Counted from the stretch's first letter, positions 33,768 to 46,416 are shown. The stretch: 64,000 bases of DNA from Apium graveolens (GCF_009905375.1 NC_133647.1:3037847-3101846), one strand, 5' to 3'. A program made the numbers and translations. Notes: generated by a model not told the origin, from the sequence alone.

Positions 33768-34372
33768 TGTTAGGTCACACACACTGTAGAAGGGGGTTGA
33801 ATACAGTGTATAGCACAATCAAATCGAATTCAAATAACACAAGTAACAGAAAATAGACTTTATTCAAAGTAATAAACTCTGTTACAATATGGAATTATCC
33901 TCTCTCAGTGATGAACAAATATCACGAGAGCTGCTAGAGTTACTATGAATAATATTCTCGATAATGATAACACTTATAGTGTAAACTCTATGTTTGTGTT
34001 TATATACTACACAGTTACAAGATAATTGCTAATTAATATGGAATATAATTCTGCTTTCTAAAATATATCAATCAGATATCTTTTCTTCCAAGTATTCTAT
34101 TCCTCATAGAATTCCTTCTTCATGCATATCTCTTCTTACATTTGTCTCGATCTTCTTTCTTCAATCAGCCGCCTTCCTTATCTGAACGTTTCCTTTAAGT
34201 CCTGATATTATCTTCTAATAAATATCTCCTGAACCTTAAGTACTGATGACTTAAGTTCTGACTTCAGTATAAGTGATGATTTTAGTTAAGTACTGATTTG
34301 TCATGTTTAAGTAAGATCTGAAAACTAAACATTAATCATATTAGTCATGACATTATCAAATATATCTAACAA
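33768..34372 (-). repeat. 3' LTR of element D
   Basis: TGTTAGGTCACAC to ATCTAACA on the plus strand. TATA box TATATAAA on the minus strand at 33999-34006. AAGTTCTGAT/AAGTACTGAT words cluster at 34190-34312, upstream of the TATA box in the element's direction. Confidence 0.92.
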
Positions 34373-34387
34373 TCTCCCCCAACCTGT
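34373..34387 (-). other. Polypurine tract of element D
   Basis: CAGGTTGGGGGAGAT on the minus strand, next to the 3' LTR. Confidence 0.85.
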
Positions 34388-34585
34388 AAATTAGCATAAT
34401 ATACAAGTTTAATAGATATTTGATGATGTCAAAAACATTAAGTACAAATGCATGAAAAATTAACTAGATAACTACAACTTACAGTCCTTAAAGCTTTACC
34501 AACTTTAACTACTGATAACAACTTCAGTCTGTATTCATATCAGAATTTGAGCAGAATTTAAGCAGTTATAGATCTTGACTTGGCT

Positions 34586-37500
34586 TCACTTTCTGATCTC
34601 TCTGATGTCAGGAGTTGTTCTGAGATAGTTCTTTAACAAACATCTCTCAGCATATCTGAGTTCATCAATCATCCTCCTTTTAGCATCTTTAAGCTCTGCA
34701 GAATCTTCACCAGTTTGGAAGATAGCAGCTCTGAGATCATTAATTCTAGCTTTCCTTCTATCCTGATCCAGTTTGATCAAATACGCCTTGTCAGACTCAA
34801 GATTGAATTCTACAGCCTTATAACCCAGAAAGGTAGTTATAATCTTAGCAGAGTTAGGCTTCATCTCAACAATATCACCCTTGTGATCTCTGTACTTTAG
34901 AAGATATGTGCTGTCAGACTTTACAGAATAAAGCCTTTTCTGTCTCTGAATTTGATTCTTCAAATAGTTTGTAGCACTTTCTGTTATTCTGTCATTCACT
35001 TGAAGTAAAAATAAAACATGTTCCAGTTCTTCAAAATACTTCAGTGGAATAGCATTTTCCCTTATATGGTAAACCCTACCATCTGTCATGAAGTATAACA
35101 AGATGTGTTCTTTCAAATAGGTATGGTAAACCATCTGTACAGATTCTAGTTGATTCAATCTTTCAGGAGTTGCTCCAACACCTAGTTCACTTAAGGAAGT
35201 TGGATCATTGGTCGTGTTATGTACTCTTCTTTCATCAGCACTACCCAATCCAGATTTATCTCTTGCTTCCTTTCCAGTAACCACTCTCGCTTCAAAACCA
35301 CTTGCTGCAGTCTTCAAAGGTTGAGTCTGTTTGGCTTTGGTGAATCCTGGTAGGAGTAACTTTGAGGATTTAACATGAGCAATGTCAGAGGTTTCTTTTG
35401 ATTTAACTTCTGATATCAAGTCAACTTGAGCTATGTCAGAGGTTACTTGCTTCTTTGTAATATCAGAACTAACTATATCTTGACTCTGAACAACTTGAGC
35501 TATGTCAGAGGTTGTCTTAGAAATCTTTCTTGAAGTCAGAGTAAGATCAGTATCTTCAACAGTAATTTCTTCATCCACAGGAGGCACATAAACCTTTATA
35601 AGTTCACCAACTTTTTCTTTGCCCTTAGACCTTGGATCTATCTGCAATTGTGATTTGGCCTTAGTTGCCTCAATATTTGTCCTTTCTTTTATCACAATGC
35701 CTTTGACCTTTGGAAGTTTCTTTTTTACCAACAGAAGCTTCAGATTTAGAGTTAACTTTTTCTGATTTAAGTCTAGCTTCTTCTTCCAATAGACTCTCAA
35801 AGTCCATTCCTGGATTTTCCTTTAGAAAACTGTTTTGAAATTTCTTCATCAAAATCCAAAAGTTCATCATAACTTATTCTTTTACTAGAACCAGAAGTTA
35901 TTTTTTTTCCGGTATCAGAACTTGTTCTATGACTTGTAGCTTCAGCTCTTCTTGATGAAAGACTTCTACCTTGACTATGACCTCCACCCATTTCAGAGTT
36001 TCCCTTGTCATCTTTTTCATCATCCTTCCGCTCCAGTGTCTTAACAGTTTTGCATTTGGACTTAATTACCTTCTCCCCCTTTTTGGCATCAGCAGGTAAG
36101 AGAAGAGAGACAAGCAATACCACTGAGGATTTAATTTCATCGAGTTGAGATTTCTGAGAAGCTTGATTTTTCAAAATTTCATCAATCTGAGACTGTTGCT
36201 TCTCGTGGGTCTTCTCAATGTAAGCAACTCTGTCAAAGGTAGGTTTGAAAAAACTTTTTTTTCAATTTTCATAGTCATTTCTTGCTTGAGTAATTCTTCC
36301 TGAATTTTATGCACCTCAGCATGAGTTGTTGAATGTAGACCTTGAAGATGCCTAGTACTCAAAGCAGTGACTCAAAGCTGTGTCTTGAAATCATCATTAA
36401 TTAGCATCTCATCAGCTTTTGCCAAGTGCTCAGCAAGAATTTTTTCAGATGGAACAAAGGTAACTGTGTTCCACTCCTTAGTCCACTCCTGTCCTCTAGG
36501 AGTTTCACTCCAAGGTATTGATGCTTCCCCTGTAACAAACTTCTTGACTATCTCACTTTTATGAACAGTTTGTTGAGGTACATGTCCTGATGGACCAGCT
36601 GTAGTAGCATCTTTATTTATAGCAGCATCGCCAGTAGTATCAGCATTTGCAGCATCAGAACTTACAGAATCAGCATCTTCTGATAAAAGAACAGTATGAG
36701 AAGCTATTGAGGCTTTAACATCATCCTCTAAGTGCTGAGCTGCTTCCAAGTTCTGATCAACATCCATAGTTTGATGATCACCTATATTCTGATCATCAAC
36801 ATCTAGATGTAGAGAAGGTGTTGTAGACAAAGCTGGAGTTTCATTAGCATCAGTAAGAGGTGTTGTTGATGGATTAATTGATGTTAGAGCTTCTAAGTAG
36901 AGAACCACAGGCACAACCAGGTTGTGAATATCAATTTCAGCACTTGTGCCTGGGTCTGCAGTAGATATTGGTTCATGTACAGGAGATGGTGATGTAGATG
37001 CTTTATCTGTAGCAGTAGCTTCAGCAAATTCTGGCTCTTATGAGATCAGAGATTCCTAATCTCCTTCCTTAGCTGCTGCTTCCTCATCATCTGAAACTGG
37101 CTCAACCATGTACCTTTGAGCTCTCTGTTTCTTGTATCTCTTTGAAGAAGAAGATTCCTTGGGAGTTTCAGCATAAGACATTCTTCTAAGCCTTTTGAGA
37201 AGCTTAGATCCCCCAATGCCAGTATCCTTCTGAGAAAAGACCTTCTCAGCTTCTTTAATAACAGGTTCTGATGCAGGAACCTGTTCCTCACTATCTGACT
37301 CATCTCTCAGAATAATCCTCCTTCTCTTCTGTGGTGTCTGAGATACAGTCTTTGTCTCTTGGGCTTGGAAGATGAAGGCTTCATAGTATGTGCTGATGAT
37401 GAAGGTTGAGGTATCTGTGAAGGTTTAAGATGTGTTCTGACAGAGGGTTGAGTAGATTGAGGTGTATGTGTGGTATGTTCGGAAGGTTGTTGTGGTGTTT

Positions 37501-38350
37501 GGGATGTGGTGGTTGGTTGAACATCAGGATAAACAGATCTGTAGGTTAGAGGATCAGCATTTACCAAGATCTGTTTTACAGACTGAGGTATCTGTAAGGG
37601 TCTAACCACTGTTTTCTTAAGGTCAGCATTTACCAAATCATTAAACGCCCGTTTTACAAGTTTAAAGGGTGGAAATAAAAAACTGGCTAGTTGAGGTTCA
37701 TCAGCACAACAGAAGGTATATATAAGCTGACAAAATCTAGCAAAGTATATTACATTCTTATCCTCTGTCATCCTATCCCCTATAAAGCCTAGCACAGCAC
37801 TTCCATAATCAAAATGAGTTTGGTGAATAATAGCATACCCGATGTGCTGACTCATAATAGGAATGGCATCAAACTTGGAACACTTATTGCCGAATGCTTT
37901 AGTGATGCAGTCGAAGAAAAAGCTCCATTCCTTTCTGATATGTGCTCTTTTCAACTGTCCAAGCTTGGCCAAACTCTTCTCATACCCCAAATTGGCCATG
38001 AGCTGCTGAAGAATGGGTTCCTCCGGTGTTGAGAAAATGCAGCCTTCTGGTAAGTGTAGAGCTTTACGAACTGCTCCAGGAGTTACCACATGCTCAACAT
38101 CATTTACTTCAAAAATAATGCTTGGAGTACCAGTAGTACCACCATTATCAAAATGCCCAGTCCGCCAAAACATCAGAACTTGTTGGCTGGAAATGACTTG
38201 AGGCTGGGTTAATGCATACCCAATTTCACTGTGTGCTAGAAGATCTTGTACAAAGTGCAACTCAGATGGAGCTTCATCATGATTTAAGATTGCAGCATAG
38301 TTGTTGGGAAAGAACTTGGCTCCATCTATGATCAAATCCTTAGGTGCCAA
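34586..38350 (-). pseudogene. Large extra ORF of element D (envelope-like position), several frameshifts
   Basis: Pieces in order: 38350-37307 (347 codons, start MAPKDLIIDG), 37303-37046, 36914-36372, 36362-36171, 36174-35797 and 35800-34586 (404 codons, ends EIRK). The N-terminal ~230 residues look globular: FFPNNYAAIL, YALTQPQVISSQQVLMFWRTGHF, LHLPEGCIF and KEWSFFFDCITKAFG. A Thr/Pro/Gln/Ser-rich linker with basic patches follows, then Lys/Glu-rich helices. The C-terminus contains DLRAAIFQTGEDSAELKDAK. I see no signal peptide or membrane helix, so a true envelope role is not supported. The N-terminus shares spacing with the extra ORFs of E and F. Unbroken, it would be around 1200 residues. 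Confidence 0.7.
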
Positions 38351-38991
38351 GAGAAAAATTGAAAATTAAGGTTGCCTGTAAGGTGTTTGATAAAAGTGTC
38401 TATATGAAAAACAACGTCAGGAGATGAGAATAGAATTAAAAAAAGAGAGATAAAGTATGAAAGTAAATAAAAGATTTTACAATCTTCTCTCTCCTTTACT
38501 TAAACACGGTAGAAAAAGTAACCGTTGGACACCTGTCAGACATGAAGCAGTAAAGAATAATTAATGGGCACGGGAAAACAGTAATCATTACTTATCACAT
38601 GTAGTTTTTCAAGGAAAAACCGTTCCATTTACCAAGTAATCCCATTAATTTAGGTAATGCAGTTTTAATTTAAAATTTAAAATGTTCCCACTTATTAAAT
38701 TATTTTCACTGCAAAACCAATATTCTGTAAAAATACACCAAGTGAGAGAATGACCAAAAAATAAATCAAGTAAACAGGTACTGCCATGTCAGAATCAGAA
38801 CTTGATTTGTATCAGTAATAAAATGGTCATCAGAATATGGATAAATCATGATTTAAAAATGTATCATAATTTCAAAGAACTCAGAGACAAAATCTTGCAA
38901 AAATAGAAAATTTCATTAATATATTGAGAAAATACATGCATGAAATTTAAATTACAGCTCAACATTACAAGATTGTCCTAAGCTACAAATC

Positions 38992-39261
38992 CTATTTCTT
39001 CTTCCTAATCTCTACAAACAGAACAGCGAGACGAATGATTCGCTCCTGCTGTCGAAGAGCTTCCAACCGTTCTTCTTCCAGATGCTCAACATGGCGATGG
39101 TAATCCATATAGAAGAACAAGAGGTCTGTCAGAACCTCTTGGGGAACAGAGTCCCAAACCTCATCAGGAATGGCAGTAACATGCCATTCATGCTGCCAAT
39201 CTGGACAGGTCATGGTGAGAGAGAAAGTATCATAGTTTAGAGCTAAGTTGTAGTTCACCAT
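38992..39261 (-). CDS. Small ORF before the large extra ORF in element D (89 codons)
   Basis: Starts MVNYNLALNYDTFSLTMTC about 95 bases after a TATA box (39359-39366) and a CT-rich leader, so it is well placed to be the first ORF of an internal transcript. The middle is acidic and aromatic (WQHEWHVTAIPDEVWDSV) and the C-terminus charged (HLEEERLEALRQQERIIRL). No known domain recognised. Missing from copies A and B, where this segment is deleted. A real protein is plausible from the promoter layout alone. Confidence 0.45.
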   Translation of the reverse strand: MVNYNLALNYDTFSLTMTCPDWQHEWHVTAIPDEVWDSVPQEVLTDLLFFYMDYHRHVEHLEEERLEALRQQERIIRLAVLFVEIRKKK

Positions 39262-39358
39262 GATTGTGATGAGAGAGAAATAGATGAGATTGAAAGCTTG
39301 AGAGTTTGAGAGAAAATGAGAGAAAATGAGAGATGTACTGACTGGAGTGAAGTGTTGG

Positions 39359-39366
39359 TTTATATA
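39359..39366 (-). promoter_or_regulatory. Internal TATA box of element D
   Basis: TATATAAA on the minus strand, then a CT-rich leader (TCTCTCATTTTCTCTC twice) and the ATG at 39261. Upstream (39580-39830) is dense in TTCTGAT/ATCAGAACTT words, as is the region upstream of the LTR TATA box. Confidence 0.6.
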
Positions 39367-40715
39367 GGCAATAGAATTCCAGGAGACGCAAGGAAAAATT
39401 AATGCTGACAGGTAGAAATAATTCTACCTCGTCTCCTTAGACTGAGGAGAATAAAAACAGCCATTGGAAGTGTAAAACAGGGTTTAATGCGCACAAGAAA
39501 CAAGTAAATATTATTGTGCATGGACGTGTACCACTAACCCTAATTGTATTGTCTGTTAATATTCCACCCAAACATATTCTGATTTAAAATAAGAATGTTT
39601 CAGATTTTAAACACAAATAAGTCAAGGAAAGAATCAGAATTTAATATCAGCACTTAGACTTATATCATAACTTAACAGTCATCAGAACATGATTTCTTAA
39701 CTCGAAAAGTTGACTGCCTATTTCTGTAATTCTTCACACAAATTCTGATTTCGGTTCTTCAGAACTTAATCATCAGAACTTCCAGCAGAACCTGTCCTCA
39801 GAATTTATGCAATCTGACACATAAACTGTTCATCTAAAACAACATTGATCACCACAGTAATTTTCATCATTCATATGGAGTGAAAGTGTGTGCATTTAAG
39901 CTAAATATCAGACAAAGAGTAAAGTTTGATTCACTTCAGTACATCTTAGAAATAAGGCATAACTAAGAACTTTACTTAAAATCTGTCATTATGCTGAAGC
40001 CTACTATTGAATGAGTTCATGCATGAGTCCACCTCAACTGTTTTGTGCTTATTTTATGCATCTTTTGAAATTCCATTTTACAGTGGCTTCTCAGTGTAAG
40101 TGAGTCACGACTGCTTTTCAGAATTTATGCTATTATCAAAGTATTTCTCGAGTAATCATAGAGTATGAAAAGTCACCAAGAAAAATAATTATTTGCTTTT
40201 CTGATGCATATTACTTACTACCAGCAATGCACTTGGGTCGTCCCTTCCATATTTTTACTCTAGATCTCAAAGGAGTACCTGATTTTTATTCCTTGTTCTT
40301 TTCCTTTTTCTTTTGATAAGTGAGGTTTATCAGCACTTAGTACATTCAGCAGATTTACTAACATCAGAACTTAACAGATGAGAAGCATTATTCTAGTTTT
40401 TGACTTAGTAATAAGATAGACAAAGTAAACTTAACTAAGCTCAATATCAGAATTTGCTTGTGTCAATAGATTTCCACATAAATAATTACTTCTATCATGG
40501 GATCTTTAGTATATTAAAGACTACTAGGTCAACATCTAGCACAGATTTCCTCATAGGATTGAATAGTCACAAAAACATTCATATCACTATCAGAGTTTTA
40601 GAAATGCACATTAGATAACAATCAGTACTTAATCAATTTTCAATTAGGCACAGAATACACAAAGAGAGTAATATCTGTAAATACTGATCATAAAGTCTGA
40701 TGCATCAGAACAAAA
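39367..40715 (-). other. Spacer between RNase H and internal promoter in element D
   Basis: 1.3 kb with no credible coding frame. It has D-family motif words throughout and a short tract rich in CTTTT units at 40299-40315 corresponding to the (AAAAG)n tract of A and B. Likely promoter-proximal regulatory DNA. Confidence 0.55.
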
Positions 40716-41318
40716 CTAAGCAGATTTAGAGAAAGAACCTGAAACCATTCCAAGTTCATTTACCAATCTTGTAAAAGTAGCTTCACACAGTGGTTTTGTG
40801 AAGATATCTGCTAGTTGTTGATCTGCTAGAACAAAGTGCAATTCCACTGTACCTTCATCCACATGTTCCCTTATGAAGTGGTACCTAATGCTGATATGCT
40901 TTGTCATTGGGTGTTGAACTGGATTACCTGTCATAGCAATAGCACTTTGATTATCACAGTAAATAGGGATTTTAAAATATGTTAACCCATAATCCAGTAA
41001 CTGATTCTTCATCCAAAGAATCTGTGCACAGCAACTTCCTGCAGCAATGTATTCTGCTTCTGCAATTGATGTGGAAATTGACTTTTGTTTCTTGCTAAAC
41101 CAAGAAACCAATCTGCCTCCAAGAAATTGGCAGCTTCCACTTGTGCTTTTCCTGTCAATTTTGCAACCTGCAAAATCTGCATCTGAGTAACCTATTAGTT
41201 TAAAATCTGATTCTCTAGGATACCACATTCCCATATCAGCTGTTCCTTTAAGATACTTGAAGATTCTTTTCATAGCTGTTAAGTGAGTTTTTTTGGATCT
41301 GCTTGAAATCTTGCACAA
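40716..41318 (-). pseudogene. RNase H of element D (separate frame)
   Basis: Copia RNase [80 protein letters not shown] and DIFTKPLCEATF; ends FSKSA at 40716. It would normally be continuous with RT; a frameshift near 41285-41320 separates it. The acidic catalytic positions (SDAD, AEAEY, CDNQSA) are present. Confidence 0.9.
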
Positions 41319-42418
41319 AGACAGGTAGCATACATGATATCAGGTCTACTAGCAGTTAAATAGAGTAAAGAGCCAATTATACCTCTGTAATCAGTAATAT
41401 CTACTGATTTACCAGTATCCTTATCCAGTTTTATTGCAGTGGCCATGGGGGTGGATGCACTTGAACAATCTTGCATTCCAAATTTCTTCAGCAAATTTCT
41501 AGTGTACTTGGTTTGACAAATAAAAGTGCCTTCTTCATTCTGCTTGACTTGAAGGCCCAGAAAGTAACTAAGTTCCCCCATCATACTCATTTGATATCTT
41601 GATTGCATCAGTTTGGCAAACTTCTTGCAGAGTCTGTCATTTGTAGAACCAAAGATGATATCATCAACATATATCTGAACCAGAAGTAAGTCATTTCCAT
41701 AATTGAGATAGAACAATGTTTAGTCTATAGTTCCTCTGTTAAATCCACTTTCCAGAAGAAATTGAGCTAAAGTCTCATACCATGCTCTTGGAGCTTGCTT
41801 AAGGCCATAAAGTGCTTTATCAAGCCTGTAGACATGATCTGGATATTTGGGATCTACAAAGCCTGGAGGTTGTTCCACATATACTTCCTCCTCCAATTCT
41901 CCATTGACAAAAGCACTTTTCACATCCATTTGAAAGACATTAAACTTTTTGTGAGCAGCATAAGCTAAAAATATCCTTATGGCTTCCAATCTAGCAACTG
42001 GTGCAAATGTTTCATCATAATCAATTCCCTCATGTTGAGAATATCCTTTTGCAACCAACCTTGCTTTATTCCTTGTAATTATGCCATCACTATCAGTTTT
42101 GTTTCTGAACACCCACTTTGTACCAACAACAGATCTGTTCTTTGGTCTTGGCACTAGAGTCCAGACTTTGTTTCTTTCAAATTCATTCAACTCTTCTTGC
42201 ATTGCTTGCACCCAATCAGCATCTTGAAGAGCTTCTTCCATTTTCTTTGGTTCAGTCTGAGAAAGAAAAGAATTGTAAAGACATTCACTTGAAGTAGCTG
42301 TTCTAGTTCTGACACCTGCATCAGGATTTCCAATTATTAAGTCAGGTGTATGTGATTTAGTCCACTTCCTTGCAGATGGAAGGTTTTCTCTAGAACTGGA
42401 TGCTCCCCCATGGTCCAT
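41279..42418 (-). pseudogene. Reverse transcriptase of element D, split by a stop
   Basis: First part 42418-41720: integrase-RT linker, [109 protein letters not shown] at 41720 replaces the codon after GTID. Second part 41716-41279: YVDD at 41660-41671 and the [13 protein letters not shown] block, ending in a frameshift before RNase H. Enzyme class certain, function lost. Confidence 0.9.
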
Positions 42419-42571
42419 GCCATCTTCATCAACATCTTCTGATGCTCCCCCTGAAACTATGCTCTCTGAGTTGGATCCTTCAGTATTTAAATTTTCAGAA
42501 TTATCAGAACTTGGCTTATCAGAACTTGATGAATCAGAACTTAAAGAGCCAGTTGTATGTTCTGATGCTTC

Positions 42572-44065
42572 TTAAGATGTGGTTGTATCTTCAGTATGCT
42601 CCCCCTGTACAGGTGCATCTTCCTTTGGCGTAGTCACCACAGTTTCAATAACATCAGAGTTTAATCCATCAGAGTTTGCAGTATCAGGATTTCGACTCTC
42701 AGGATTTTCAGTATCAGAATTTAAGTCTTCATTTTCAAATCTCAGCTGATCATGATCATTGAAATCTTCAAGTCCAATAATTTTCTTATCATCAAAGGAG
42801 ACATTGATAGATTCCATGACCACCCTTGTTCTCAAGTTATAGACTCTGAAGACTTTTGTGGAAAGTGGATATCCAACAAAGATTCCTTCATCAGCTTTTA
42901 GATCAAATTTGGATAGCTGTTCAGGATGAGTCTTAAGAACAAAACACTTGCATCCAAATACATGAAAATACTTCAGATTTGGCTTCTTTTTCTTCACCAT
43001 CTCATATGGTGTCTTTCCATGCTTGTTAATGAGTGTTGCATTTTGAGTAAAACAAGCAGTCTGCACAGCTTCAGCCCATAAATAGGTTGGAAGCTTTGCT
43101 TCATCAAGCATAGTTCGTGCAGCTTCAATAAGAGTTCTATTCTTTCTTTCAACAACTCCATTTTGCTGTGGATTTCCAGGAGCAGAAAATTCCTGCTTGA
43201 TTCCATGGTTTTTGCAGAACTCTTTCATTAACAAATTCTTGAATTCAGTGCCATTATCACTTCTTATTTTCTTTACAGAATCTTTGTCCAATTTATCCAG
43301 TTGCTTGATATGATCAATCAAGATAGATGGAGTTTCACTTTTTGTGTGCAAGAAATACACCCATGTGTATCTGGTAAACTCATCCACTATGACCATAGCA
43401 TATTTCTTCTTTGCAATAGACATGACATTTACTGGACCAAATAGATCAACATGTAATAGGTGATAAGGCTCAAGAATTGATGATTCAGTCTTGCTCTTGA
43501 ATGAAGATTTTCTTTGTTTAGCCTTCTGACATGAATCACAAAGGCCATCAGGAGCAAATACTGACTTTGGCAGTCCTCTCACAAGATCTTTCTTGACTAA
43601 TTCATTTATATTGTTGAAATTTAAATGAGAGAGTTTCTTGTGCCAGTTCCAGCTTTCTTCAATTGAAGCTCTACTCATCAGACAGATTGCAGAACCATCA
43701 GTACTTGTTGAAAGCTTGGCTTCATAAATATTACCATGCCTGTATCCTTTCAGAACAACTTTGCCTGTAGATTTACTTACAACTTCACAGTGTTCTTCAA
43801 AGAAATCCATATGATAACCTCTGTCACAGATTTGACTAACACTCAGCAGATTGTGTTTAAGTCCTGAGACCAGAGCTACTTCTTTAATGATGACATTCCC
43901 AAGATTGATATTGCCATATCCCAATGTTTTTCTAATGTTGCCATCTCCATAAGAAACACTTGGGCCAGCTTTCTCCACAAAGTCTGATAGCAGGGCTTTA
44001 TTTCCAGTCATATGTCCTGAACATCCACTGTCTAGAACTAGGATGTTTTTCATGTTGCCCTGCAA
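42572..44065 (-). CDS. Protease and integrase of element D (497 codons, ends in premature stop)
   Basis: Retroviral-type aspartic protease at the N-terminus (DSGCSGHMTG, residues 12-21). GAG-pre-integrase zinc finger with H...H...C..C starting WHKKLSHLNF near 142 and ending CDSCQKAK. Integrase core with the triad in HVDLFGP near 206, RSDNGTEF near 270 and the Glu of ERKNR near 305 (35-residue spacing of copia integrases). C-terminal part with YFHVFGCKCFVL and GIFVGYP. The first residues lie just after the gag stop region, so a continuous gag-pol frame is likely in the intact family. TAA at 42572 falls in the Ser/Thr-rich integrase-RT linker. Confidence 0.92.
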   Translation of the reverse strand: MQGNMKNILVLDSGCSGHMTGNKALLSDFVEKAGPSVSYGDGNIRKTLGYGNINLGNVIIKEVALVSGLKHNLLSVSQICDRGYHMDFFEEHCEVVSKSTGKVVLKGYRHGNIYEAKLSTSTDGSAICLMSRASIEESWNWHKKLSHLNFNNINELVKKDLVRGLPKSVFAPDGLCDSCQKAKQRKSSFKSKTESSILEPYHLLHVDLFGPVNVMSIAKKKYAMVIVDEFTRYTWVYFLHTKSETPSILIDHIKQLDKLDKDSVKKIRSDNGTEFKNLLMKEFCKNHGIKQEFSAPGNPQQNGVVERKNRTLIEAARTMLDEAKLPTYLWAEAVQTACFTQNATLINKHGKTPYEMVKKKKPNLKYFHVFGCKCFVLKTHPEQLSKFDLKADEGIFVGYPLSTKVFRVYNLRTRVVMESINVSFDDKKIIGLEDFNDHDQLRFENEDLNSDTENPESRNPDTANSDGLNSDVIETVVTTPKEDAPVQGEHTEDTTTS

Positions 44066-44077
44066 TCACAAAGACCA

Positions 44078-46416
44078 CTAATGATTAGTTTTAAGGACCC
44101 AGACTTGCTTGGATCCTTTGGCCTTATTAAGTTTGTTAACATTTGCAGCGGATTTAGCATCAGAGTTTATGTTAACATTTTTCTTATCAGTATTTACACT
44201 ATCAGACTTTGAATCAGAACTTACACTAGAAGGAACAATGCTAACTTTCTTTAAAGAAGGTTTTATTTGATAATAATCATAGTACAAACTATGATATTCC
44301 TTACAAGTATAAATGGAATACCATAAACTACCACAATGAAAACAAGGATTTTATGGCATATATCTAACAGACTGACTCTTAACTCCTGACTTTGAAGGTA
44401 AGGAGTTTATGTTCTTATTCTTCCTGCAAAAAGAAGCCAGATGGTTAGAACTTCCACAGTTATGACATGTTTTTCTAGGAGCATTAGGAACAAGTTTGTA
44501 ATCATTGCTTTTATTCACACCTTCTTTTCCATTCCTATTTTTCCTAGGTGATTTTACCTTGTCTGCATTCTTAATATCTTTCAGCTTATGCTTAAGCTGC
44601 TTCTTTGTCATTAAGCCTATGTTTACTTCAGTTGTCTTTTCCTGTTTTAGTTTGTCAGAAGTTAATTCCTCTTTAACTTCTGATTTCTCAGTTTCAGACT
44701 TTACAGCTACAAACTTAACAGGTTTTAACTTTGGCTTTTGTTTAACAACTATAGCCTTAATATCTACAATTCCTTTATCATTCTTATCATCTCCATAACC
44801 TAAGCCCTCTTTTCAGTTTCCATTACTTAACAAATTCTGAATTGTTCTGCCAAAGTTAGTCCAAGTCCTTATAATCTCTCTTTCCTTTTCTAACTCAGCT
44901 TTTAGAGATTCATTCATTTTAAGTACTTCATCCCTAACATAGAAAGCATCATCTCTATCTTTCTGAGTTTGATGGAACATGACTAACTCTTTTTTTAAAT
45001 AGTCATTCCTCTTTTTACAAGCAAGATTTTCAGAAGTTAATCTTTCACATGTTAAAGTTTGATCTCTATAGCTAATGAACATGGTTTTAAGATATCTTCT
45101 CAACTCATTAATATCATCAGTATGAAAGGTATAACTAGTTTGAGGTACCTTTAACTCAGCAGCTTCAGTACTGCTTTCAGCATTTTCCATATCAACATTT
45201 GCCATCAAGGCATAGTTCTCCTCACTTTCAGAATCTGAGGTGTCTGTCCAACTTTTCTTCTTTGTGACAAGATCCTTTCCTTTGCCACTCTTCACTTCCT
45301 TGCAATCAGGAGATATGTGGCCTTTCTCACCACAGTTGTAGCATTTGACATTTGTGTAATCTCCTCTGTCAGACTTTCCTCCTTTGCCTTCAGATTTTCT
45401 GAAATTCTTCTTATCAGAACTTGCACCTTTCCTGTAAAACTTCTTTCCCTTCCTAAACTTCCTGTATACAATCTTTGTGATTCCTTTCACCATAAGAGTA
45501 CACAGCTTTATCATCTCTTCATCAACATCCGTCTCAGGCAAGATTTCAGATTCTGAGTCATCATCACTATCAGAACTTGATGACTCAGTATCAGACTTTG
45601 TGAAGAGCACTTTACCCTTGCCTTTCCTTGAGGTGGCTGCCTTGGGAGATTCTTCTTCAGTCTTAAGGGCAACTGTTCTTGACTTTCCTCCTTTCCTCTT
45701 GCTTCTTTATTCCATCTCAAGTTCATGAGTCTTGAGCATCCCATAGATTTCATCAAAGTCGTTTCATCAAGATTATAGTTGTCTCTTATAGTTGTTGCCT
45801 TTAAATCCCAGCTTTCAGGAAGAGCTAACAGGAATTTAAGGTTTGAATCTTCAAGATCATACTCCTTATCAACCAGTGACAAATCATTCAAGAGTTTGAC
45901 AAATCTATCATATAAATCAGTCAATGACTCATTAGCCTTTGAGTCAAAGTGTTCATACTCTTGAGTGAGTATTGTCTTCCTGTTCTTCTTAATCGTATCA
46001 GTTCCCTGACATCTTGTTTCCAAGGAATCCCATATCTCCTTTGCAGTTTTGCAGTTTATTACCCTGTTTGACATTACATTATCAATGGCACTATGCAGTA
46101 AATGTCGTACCTTAGCATCCTTAGCAATTGATGCGATATCTTCAACAGTGTAATCACTCTTCTCCTTTGGTACAGACTTTGCTGCTTCACCTACAACTGC
46201 AACAACGAGTTTTGTTGGATTGTGAGGTCCTTCCTTGATTCTATCAAGATATTCTGGATCTGTAGCTTCCAGAAAAACAGTCATCCTTACCTTCCATATG
46301 GGATATTCAGATGGTTTCAATATGGGAACTCTAATAGCCTCATATCGGCTATGGATTTGTGTCTTTGGAGGTTCTTCAGTTTTGGTGGGCTTAGTTGGAG
46401 TTTCAATTTCAGACAT
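44078..46416 (-). pseudogene. Gag of element D, several frames
   Basis: 46416-45511: copia gag N-terminal domain (YPIWKVRMTVFLEATDPEYLD, INCKTAKEIWDSLETRCQGT, QEYEHFDSKANESLTDLYDRF). Frame is lost near 45720-45770, then 45610-44813 carries an acidic Ser-rich stretch, a zinc knuckle CYNCGEKGHISPDC and a helix-rich coiled-coil-like tail. 44611-44351 has a second zinc knuckle CHNCGSSNHLASFC; 44287-44078 is the end. Start chosen at MSEIETPTKP, 42 bases after the primer-binding site. Two CCHC fingers and a long coiled coil fit SIRE-type gag. Confidence 0.85.

Noticed and set aside
34586..38350. Extra ORF as a true retroviral envelope gene
   Set aside because: No signal peptide, furin-like site or membrane helix is visible; only the position after pol supports the name.
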